DNA of 6,438 nucleotides from Candidatus Methanogaster sp. UBA203 (GTDB lineage: Archaea > Halobacteriota > Methanosarcinia > Methanosarcinales > Methanogasteraceae): NCBI GenBank assembly GCA_002503595.1, contig DASC01000015.1, forward strand, positions 17,703-24,140. The letters run 5' to 3'. This document shows positions 1 through 4,219 of this stretch, piece by piece (position 1 is the first letter of the stretch; each line of letters starts with the position of its first letter). The position numbers and the translations under genes are program-made. Under the pieces are notes generated by a model, which saw only the letters and a program-made list of their open reading frames with translations, had not been told where the DNA came from and ran no database searches.

Positions 1-163
1 CTATGAGCTCTACTCGACAGTTTTAAGACCGTTTCAATTCTCACTGGGTTTTGTTATGCCTCTCTCGTACTCTGCGTGCTCAGCGGTGAAACTTAAGGAT
101 ATAGTGATTTCACTGGGAAAATCGACAGTGCCCCCGAAACCAATAACCTCGCGACAGGAAAGT
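1..163. other. Left edge, no supported gene; upstream region of dys
   Basis: No gene is recognised here. The dys reading frame stays open through this stretch to the window edge, but its translation does not resemble the start of a deoxyhypusine synthase. A weak AT-rich element (CTTAAGGATATAG, 92-104) could be a promoter, but it is not a convincing archaeal TATA box. Read on the minus strand, about 64-92 resembles the short CGCAGAG-type intergenic repeats scattered through many environmental genomes; one partial copy cannot establish this. Confidence 0.3.
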
Positions 164-1096
164 ATGAGCATGATGCAACTGGAAAGCCCAATCATACATG
201 CAGAGGTCGATTCCGGGATGAGCGTTGAAGATCTTGTCCACGCGCTCGGCGGATGCGGATTTGGCGCGGGAAGACTCGCGGAGGCGTGTGACATATACGA
301 AGAGATGCTCAAAGACGATGCCACAACGAAGTTCTTCGGGCTCGCTGGCGCGATGGTGCCTGCCGGGATGCGGAATATCGTATCGGGTCTGATCAGGGAC
401 GGGCACATCGATGTCCTCGTCTCGACAGGCGCAAACCTCGTGCATGACATCATCGAATCGCTCGGGCTCTCGCATTACAAAGGCAGCGAGGTCGCTGACG
501 ACGATGCGCTCTATCGCGAGCAGATCGACCGGATATATGACGTGTACGTGCCAGAACATCACTTCGCCAGCCTGGAAGAGCATCTGCTCCGCGTCTTTCA
601 GGATATGGATGACCAGATCTCGATTCGGGAGATGCTCTCAGAGATCGGCAAGTCATTAGATGACCCGGATTCGATTCTGAGAGCAGCTTACGAGTGCGAC
701 GTTCCTATATTCTGCCCTGCTATCCAGGACTCGATGATCGGGCTACATGCATGGCTGTACCGGCAGACAAACCGGTTAAATGTCGATGTATTTGCAGATG
801 TCCACGAGTTCCTCGATATCTGCTTCGATTCCGAGCGGTCAGGTGCTCTCTTCATCGGAGGGGGCGTTCCGAAGAATTTTATCCTGCAGGGAACGCTCAT
901 GACGTCGAAGGGTTTTGACTATGCGATCCAGTTGACGACCGACCGCCCCGAACCGGGAGGGCTTTCCGGCGCAACGCTTTCTGAGGCGAAATCGTGGGGA
1001 AAGGTCAAGGAGGACGCAAAGGCGGTCACTGTATATGCGGATGCGACCATAGCGCTGCCAATTCTCGTTGCTGCGGTGCGGAGCAGGCTTGTGTGA
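164..1096 (+). CDS. dys: Deoxyhypusine synthase
   Basis: This cytoplasmic enzyme uses NAD and spermidine to transfer an aminobutyl group to one lysine of translation factor aIF5A, the first step of hypusine formation. Residues below count from the ATG at 164 (310 aa, a normal archaeal length). Conserved blocks appear in family order: GCGFGAGRLAEAC (30-42), FFGLAGAMVPAGMRNIV (57-73), STGANLVHDIIESLG (87-101), PIFCPAIQDSMIG (181-193), FIGGGVPKNF (230-239), SGATLSEAKSWGKV (268-281) and VYADATIALPILVAAV (290-305). K237 in GGGVPKNF matches the catalytic lysine that forms the enzyme-imine intermediate (K329 in the human enzyme). Start choice is uncertain: ATGs at 164, 170 and 173 all follow AGGAA (156-160), and the spacing suits 170 best. 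The frame opens at 56, but the extra 36 residues do not look like the family. The stop overlaps a GTG start, the remnant of a coupled dys-cofG pair. The 3' end is duplicated at 2568. Confidence 0.96.
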   Translation: MSMMQLESPIIHAEVDSGMSVEDLVHALGGCGFGAGRLAEACDIYEEMLKDDATTKFFGLAGAMVPAGMRNIVSGLIRDGHIDVLVSTGANLVHDIIESLGLSHYKGSEVADDDALYREQIDRIYDVYVPEHHFASLEEHLLRVFQDMDDQISIREMLSEIGKSLDDPDSILRAAYECDVPIFCPAIQDSMIGLHAWLYRQTNRLNVDVFADVHEFLDICFDSERSGALFIGGGVPKNFILQGTLMTSKGFDYAIQLTTDRPEPGGLSGATLSEAKSWGKVKEDAKAVTVYADATIALPILVAAVRSRLV

Positions 1097-1106
1097 CAGA
1101 TAGCCG
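1054..1106 (+). repeat. Direct repeat, copy A (dys 3' end plus cofG start)
   Basis: This 53-bp stretch matches 2568-2620 with 49 identities; the mismatches are at 1066, 1098, 1102 and 1105. The first 44 bases have only one mismatch, a synonymous CTC/CTT leucine codon. It carries the last dys codons (LPILVAAVRSRLV and stop) and, from the GTG at 1093, the first cofG-like codons (MTDSR, against MTDRR in the other copy). Copy A belongs to the intact dys gene, but its cofG start leads nowhere. Confidence 0.93.
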
Positions 1107-1136
1107 CGCCATAAATCACTTCTTTGCCGTACATTA

Positions 1137-1142
1137 TTTATA
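1137..1142 (+). promoter_or_regulatory. TATA box of the ATPase gene
   Basis: TTTATA lies within ATTATTTATAG (1133-1143), a good match to an archaeal TATA box. The usual distance of about 25 bp puts transcription start at roughly 1163-1166, on or beside the ATG at 1166. This predicts a leaderless mRNA, in keeping with the absence of a clear ribosome binding site before that ATG. Confidence 0.6.
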
Positions 1143-1143
1143 G

Positions 1144-1174
1144 TACACTCTTAAGTATAATACTTATGAGTGTA
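1144..1174 (+). promoter_or_regulatory. 31-bp near-perfect palindrome over the ATPase start (operator-like)
   Basis: The centre is A1159. Fourteen of 15 base pairs match; the only mismatch is T1151/T1167. The outer arms are TACACTC (1144-1150) and GAGTGTA (1168-1174); the inner arms are TAAGTAT (1152-1158) and ATACTTA (1160-1166). It begins just after the TATA box and covers the predicted transcription start and the ATG, which is where an archaeal repressor would block RNA polymerase. It could also be an RNA hairpin or a recognition site for the encoded protein. The symmetry is directly visible; the function is inferred. Confidence 0.6.
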
Positions 1175-2542
1175 TTCATAGACCGAGAACGAGAATTATC
1201 ACTCCTCGACAAAAGGTTTGGCAGCAACAGATCCGAGTTTGTCATAATCTACGGCAGGCGAAGAATCGGAAAAAGTGAACTCATAGACCAATTCATAAAA
1301 AATAACGGCATCCGGCTTCTTGCGCGGGAAGAATCGAAGACTCTCCAGCTGCGGATATTTGCAGAAAAACTTGGAGACTTCTTTGGCGACGAACTCCTGA
1401 GAAAGACGGAATTCAGAGGATGGGATGGATTCTTCGAATATCTGTACAAAAAAGCCGATGAGCGGATAATCGTAGCCATCGATGAATTTCCATACCTTAT
1501 CAAAGAAGATCCTGCGATTCCCTCCATTCTGCAGGATTACTGGGACAACAAGCTCAAAGAAACAAAACTCTTCCTGATACTCTGTGGTTCAAGTATCTCG
1601 ATGATGGAATCGAAGGTGATGGGTTACAAAAGTCCGCTTTATGGAAGAAGAACCGGGCAACTGCTCCTCAAGCAGATCCGGTTTATTCACATACTGGATT
1701 ACATAGGAAGCTTTGAGCGAGCGGTAGAGTTTTATTCTGTCTTCGGCGGAACTCCTGCTTATATCATAGAGACTGACCCTGAAAAGGACGTTTTTACGAA
1801 TATAGAAGATACTGTCCTGAGAGAAGACTCGTTTCTGTACAGGGACGTTGAATTTGTGTTGAGGCAGGAATTAACAGAACCCAGATATTATTTTTCAATT
1901 CTCCAATCGATCGCAAAAGGCAATCACAGAATCGGGTTGATAGCCAATGATACGGGGTTAAGCGTAAGTATAGTGAACAAGTACTTATCCGTCTTAAATG
2001 ATCTGCAACTGGTCTACCGCATGTTACCTGTGACCGAAAGCTACAAAAGCAGGAAAGGAATGTATTTTCTCGCCGACAACATGTTTGATTTCTGGTTCAG
2101 GTTTGTATATCCTGACATGGAGGAGATAGAGAAAGGAAAAGGGGCAATGGTTGCCCAAAACATAAAGCCACGGTTTAACCAGTACGTTGGTAGACATTTT
2201 GAGACCATAGTTCAGGAAATCCTTGAGGTTCTGAATGAGCGAGAACTTTTGCCTTTCCGGTTTACCAGTGTCGGGAAGTGGTGGCACAAGGAAGAAGAAA
2301 TCGATGTCGTCGCTTTAAACGAGAAAATTAAGAGTGTAATCTTTTGCGAGTGTAAATGGAGTGATAATGTTAATGTTAGTAAAATTATTAGGAATCTCAG
2401 GGAAAAGGCGCGGTTCGTCCCGGTCGAAAGCGAGAAGGAATATTATATGATCTTTGCGAAGAGCTTTCAGAAGAGAACCGACGAAGAGGATGTTATCCTG
2501 TATGATCTTGAGGATATGGAACGGCTGCTTATGACGCACTAG
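1166..2542 (+). CDS. Archaeal-type AAA ATPase with C-terminal DUF234 (PD-(D/E)XK nuclease-like) domain
   Basis: The protein has 458 aa from the ATG at 1166. An ATG 14 codons upstream (1124) is in frame but precedes the TATA box. Visible elements in order are: the FIDRERELSLL start typical of the family; Walker A GRRRIGKSEL (30-39); Walker B IIVAIDEFPY (101-110, with D106 and E107); a sensor-like ILCGSSISMME (138-148); a winged-helix-like region at about 240-290; and a C-terminal domain with EIDVV (378-382) and ECKW (395-398). The spacing of E345, D380, E395 and K397 fits a PD-(D/E)XK nuclease core with its acidic residues and lysine kept. The family (PF01637 plus PF03008) is widespread and multicopy in archaea. 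Its role is unsettled, with mobility, defence and DNA maintenance all proposed. The gene looks lower in GC than dys and lies between direct repeats, which suggests separate arrival. DNA binding and cleavage are inferred. Confidence 0.9.
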   Translation: MSVFIDRERELSLLDKRFGSNRSEFVIIYGRRRIGKSELIDQFIKNNGIRLLAREESKTLQLRIFAEKLGDFFGDELLRKTEFRGWDGFFEYLYKKADERIIVAIDEFPYLIKEDPAIPSILQDYWDNKLKETKLFLILCGSSISMMESKVMGYKSPLYGRRTGQLLLKQIRFIHILDYIGSFERAVEFYSVFGGTPAYIIETDPEKDVFTNIEDTVLREDSFLYRDVEFVLRQELTEPRYYFSILQSIAKGNHRIGLIANDTGLSVSIVNKYLSVLNDLQLVYRMLPVTESYKSRKGMYFLADNMFDFWFRFVYPDMEEIEKGKGAMVAQNIKPRFNQYVGRHFETIVQEILEVLNERELLPFRFTSVGKWWHKEEEIDVVALNEKIKSVIFCECKWSDNVNVSKIIRNLREKARFVPVESEKEYYMIFAKSFQKRTDEEDVILYDLEDMERLLMTH

Positions 2543-2553
2543 AATTTGCGGAA

Positions 2554-2560
2554 GGGGGGG
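2554..2560 (+). other. Run of seven G at the right edge of the cassette
   Basis: The homopolymer lies between the ATPase stop and repeat copy B. A length error here would shift the frame joining the diverged dys-like tail (2545-2567) to copy B, so base-level accuracy matters for interpreting the junction. No function is assigned. Confidence 0.4.
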
Positions 2561-2567
2561 ATGTTGT

Positions 2568-2620
2568 GCTGCCAATTCTTGTTGCTGCGGTGCGGAGCAG
2601 GCTTGTGTGACCGATCGCAG
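2568..2620 (+). repeat. Direct repeat, copy B (dys 3' end plus cofG start)
   Basis: This is the partner of 1054-1106 (49/53 identical). It keeps the last 13 dys codons with the stop at 2608-2610, overlapped by the GTG of cofG at 2607. GGAG at 2594-2597 lies 9 nt before that GTG and is a plausible ribosome binding site for cofG within the dys tail. Only the dys tail is present; the rest of the gene is not repeated here. Confidence 0.93.
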
Positions 2621-3023
2621 ATCGTACCCGGAAGATGTCTTCCTGCCGATCACAAACGTCTGCAGGAACCAGTGCAGTTACTGCGGATTCAGGCGCGATC
2701 CGGCGCATCCTGACGCGAACCTGATGACTGCAAGCGAAGTTGCGAAGACACTCGTTGCAGGCAGGCGGGCAGGATGCACCGAAGCCCTCTTCACGTTTGG
2801 GGAAATGCCAGAGGAGCATCCACTATTTAGGGAATGGATCGGGGATATCGGATACTCAAGCGTAATCGATTACTTAATCGACCTCTGCGAGATCGCGATC
2901 GAATACGGGCTGCTTCCGCACAGCAATCCGGGTGTGATGGATCCCCGTGATATCAGGCGGCTAAAGCCGCTCAATGCAAGCATGGGGTTGATGGCAGGGT
3001 CTACGCGTTCACCGAGATTGTGA
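2607..3023 (+). pseudogene. cofG: Truncated cofG, F420 biosynthesis radical-SAM protein (N-terminal third)
   Basis: CofG is the radical-SAM subunit of FO synthase, which works with CofH to build the deazaflavin chromophore of coenzyme F420. The fragment shows the family start VFLPITNVCRNQCSYCGF (11-28), with C19, C23 and C26 forming the CX3CX2C [4Fe-4S] motif. It also has EALFTFGEMPEEH (59-71), HSNPGVM (105-111) and LKPLNASMGLM (119-129). After residue 129 (base 2993) family similarity stops and nine unrelated residues lead to a stop at 3021-3023. A full CofG is over 300 aa, so most of the radical-SAM barrel is missing and the product should be inactive. The GTG start overlaps the stop of the duplicated dys tail. 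An F420-dependent organism would need an intact cofG elsewhere. A chimeric assembly at about 2990 is the alternative. Confidence 0.88.
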
Positions 3024-3190
3024 CAGGCAATCCCAACCACGACGGGGCAGTCAATGTGGCAGATGTGGTAACTGCTCTTCAGATGGCAGTCCGTGGCGAA
3101 TGGCTGGAGGCGGCTGATATTAATCGTGATGGCAGTGTGACATCGCTTGATGCGCTGATGATCCTGCAGGTGGCGGCGGGTGTAAATTAA
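2990..3190 (+). pseudogene. Dockerin-domain tail of a lost surface protein
   Basis: The reading frame starting at GAT 2990 differs from that of cofG and overlaps its last codons. It ends at TAA 3188-3190 and gives about 66 residues with two dockerin/EF-hand-like halves. The first is NPNHDGAVNVADVVTALQMA (from 3029) and the second is DINRDGSVTSLDALMILQ. The 12-residue Asp/Asn calcium loops followed by a Leu/Met-rich helix are the dockerin signature. Dockerins bind cohesin modules, and in archaea they commonly end large secreted or S-layer-associated proteins. There is no start codon, signal peptide or main body: the frame has a stop at 2948-2950 and the sequence before 2990 is cofG. It is therefore a 3' remnant joined to cofG by deletion or rearrangement, with no evidence of a working fusion because the frames differ. 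Confidence 0.8.
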
Positions 3191-3194
3191 AACA

Positions 3195-3416
3195 ATGATA
3201 AGAGGTTCTGCGTCTTTTGATCAGGATTCCGGGACGCAGAACAGGATCAAATTCAAGATCGATGATATGGTTGGGAATACGGGTGGGGGTGGTGAGTATA
3301 CGGTCAGGATAGATGCGGCAGATCCTGAAGTGCCGGTGGTATCATCGTCAACGCATCCGGATGCGGGTGTTGATGCGCTGATGGACAAAATGTTTAAGTT
3401 AGATGTGTATGCGTGA
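3195..3416 (+). pseudogene. Fragment resembling an Ig-like/fibronectin-type repeat of archaeal surface proteins
   Basis: The 73-codon frame reads QNRIKFKIDDMVGNTG, then GEYTVRIDAADPEVPVVS and SSTHPD. This resembles the end of an extracellular beta-sandwich repeat and the linker to the next one (IKFKI.D..GN.G...EYTV.ID, then a Pro/Val linker and THPD), a pattern I associate with long archaeal surface proteins. After THPD the text becomes AGVDALMDKMFKLDVYA, which does not continue the repeat. There is no signal peptide and no clear ribosome binding site. I read it as a broken piece of a surface-protein gene, possibly the same locus or a relative of the one that left the dockerin tail just upstream. 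A small expressed protein from ATG 3195 is possible but less likely. Confidence 0.5.
3393..3398 (+). promoter_or_regulatory. Weak candidate TATA element for the C25 operon
   Basis: TTTAAG, preceded by an A-rich ACAAAATG that could serve as BRE, lies about 55 bp before the lipoprotein start. Transcription would begin near 3420 and leave a short leader holding the ribosome binding site. The match to an archaeal TATA box is only partial. Confidence 0.3.
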
Positions 3417-3435
3417 CTAAATGCTACGAAAAGAA

Positions 3436-3440
3436 GAAGG
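3436..3440 (+). promoter_or_regulatory. Ribosome binding site for the C25-propeptide lipoprotein
   Basis: GAAGG lies 8 nt before the ATG at 3449. It supports that start over the ATG 12 codons upstream (3413), which has no such site and would put a Lys/Asn-rich stretch before the signal peptide. Confidence 0.55.
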
Positions 3441-3448
3441 CGAATAAC

Positions 3449-4219
3449 ATGAATAGCAGAACCCTAATATTGATATTGTCTGCTGTGTTGATCGCTGCGG
3501 TATTATACGGATGCGTTGAAGAGTTATCGGATCACGGAATTGAAACGGTAGGTCCGACACCGCAACCGAATGTGACACCGAGTGCAACGCCCATACTAAA
3601 GATAACATCAAGTCCAACCCCAATACCTACGATAGAAGCAACATCAGCGCTACCGTTGAGGAAGGAGATCCATCAGGATATTGACACGACACCTGCAATA
3701 GCATATTTACAAGAACCCTATATTTCCGATATAACGATGGAGGATATCGGGTTTGAAGTTTCCTTGCCGCGCGGATATAGGGAATATGATGTATACCCTC
3801 TGATGGAAGTTGGCAAACCAACGGTACCATACATCGCCAAAAAATTTAAAATCCCAAAAGATTCTGATGTGGAGTCGGTAAGCGTTAATCTTAGCAATCC
3901 TGTTGAAATTCGTAATATATTCATAAAACCAGTACAACCGCCAACGATAGATAGTGCTGATGGGGATTATTATTGGCAAAATCCACCCCCTTATACAATC
4001 GACAACGAAACATACGCAGCAAGCGAACCATATCCTGGGAAAGAATATGCGTACAAAGAATCCGTAGGAATTGACCTTGATACTCACTTACAAGTCAAAC
4101 ACATAGTAGTTTATATCTACCCGATTCAGTACATTCCAGTTGAGAATAGGATCATCGCATACAGAAATGCTTTCATTTCGATATTTTATCGTGTACCTGC
4201 ACAGGAGAGGCATTCATGA
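3449..4219 (+). CDS. Lipoprotein with Thr/Pro-rich stalk and stand-alone gingipain-type (C25) propeptide domain
   Basis: The protein has 256 aa from the ATG at 3449. Residues 1-21 form a hydrophobic signal peptide ending LYGC, so C22 is a likely lipidation site, although Tyr at -2 is unusual. Residues 35-68 are a Thr/Pro/Ser-rich stalk with one NVT glycosylation sequon. Residues 100-248 match the C25 propeptide pattern (PF08126-like). This includes the GKPTVPYIAKKFKIPKDSDVE block (122-142), NIFIKPVQPP (156-165) and the closing YPGKEYAY...HIVVYIYPIQYIPVENRIIAYRNAFISIFY block (195-247, abridged). There is no catalytic domain: the protein stops where the peptidase would follow. The next gene overlaps by ATGA and supplies that domain with its own signal peptide. 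Gingipain propeptides act as inhibitors and folding aids, so this protein is probably a surface-anchored chaperone, inhibitor or tether for the peptidase. The role in trans is inferred. Confidence 0.82.
   Translation: MNSRTLILILSAVLIAAVLYGCVEELSDHGIETVGPTPQPNVTPSATPILKITSSPTPIPTIEATSALPLRKEIHQDIDTTPAIAYLQEPYISDITMEDIGFEVSLPRGYREYDVYPLMEVGKPTVPYIAKKFKIPKDSDVESVSVNLSNPVEIRNIFIKPVQPPTIDSADGDYYWQNPPPYTIDNETYAASEPYPGKEYAYKESVGIDLDTHLQVKHIVVYIYPIQYIPVENRIIAYRNAFISIFYRVPAQERHS
4204..4210 (+). promoter_or_regulatory. Ribosome binding site for the C25 peptidase
   Basis: GGAGAGG lies inside the 3' end of the lipoprotein gene, 5 nt before the ATG at 4216. With the ATGA stop/start overlap it indicates translational coupling of the two products, and it argues that the split into two genes is genuine rather than a frameshift error. 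Confidence 0.7.

Larger units (their letters stand above)
1107..2567 (+). mobile_element. Candidate one-gene insertion cassette between duplicated dys-cofG junctions
   Basis: The interval is bounded by the 53-bp direct repeats and holds one gene, the AAA ATPase, with its own promoter. No integrase, transposase or terminal inverted repeat is visible, so this is an insertion inferred from layout and not a recognised element family. The right boundary may lie as early as 2543, just after the ATPase stop. From 2545 the dys-tail frame reads FAEGGDVVLP, which loosely resembles YADATIALP upstream of copy A with one extra codon. Alternatives are recombination between two diverged dys-cofG alleles, or gene acquisition together with a flanking fragment. 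Confidence 0.4.

Noticed and set aside
19..58. GTTTCAATT-containing stretch at the left edge that recalls the end of an archaeal CRISPR repeat
   Set aside because: Only one unit is visible, with no second copy or spacer spacing in the window.
64..92. Minus-strand CGCAGAG-type intergenic repeat
   Set aside because: A single partial, imperfect copy; the resemblance is from memory and cannot be supported from the window.
34..453. Minus-strand open frame of 139 codons
   Set aside because: It overlaps the dys gene, has no recognisable domain, and its length is explained by the codon structure of dys.
1098..1165. Intrinsic terminator after dys
   Set aside because: No stem followed by a T-run is seen; the only strong symmetry here is the palindrome over the ATPase start.
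2612..2624. CGATC-GCA-GATCG inverted repeat near the cofG start
   Set aside because: Five-base arms inside coding sequence are expected by chance, and no T-run follows that would suggest a terminator.
2561..2710. Small + frame starting ATG after the G run (MLCCQFLLLRCG...)
   Set aside because: It runs through the dys tail and cofG in the wrong frame, is Cys/Leu-rich and has no family resemblance.
2891..2900. 10-bp perfect palindrome GATCGCGATC
   Set aside because: It lies within cofG codons in a GATC-rich stretch and has no positional logic for regulation.
3707..4087. Minus-strand 126-codon frame opposite the propeptide lipoprotein
   Set aside because: Aromatic- and Ile-rich shadow of the plus-strand gene, with no domain or ribosome binding site.
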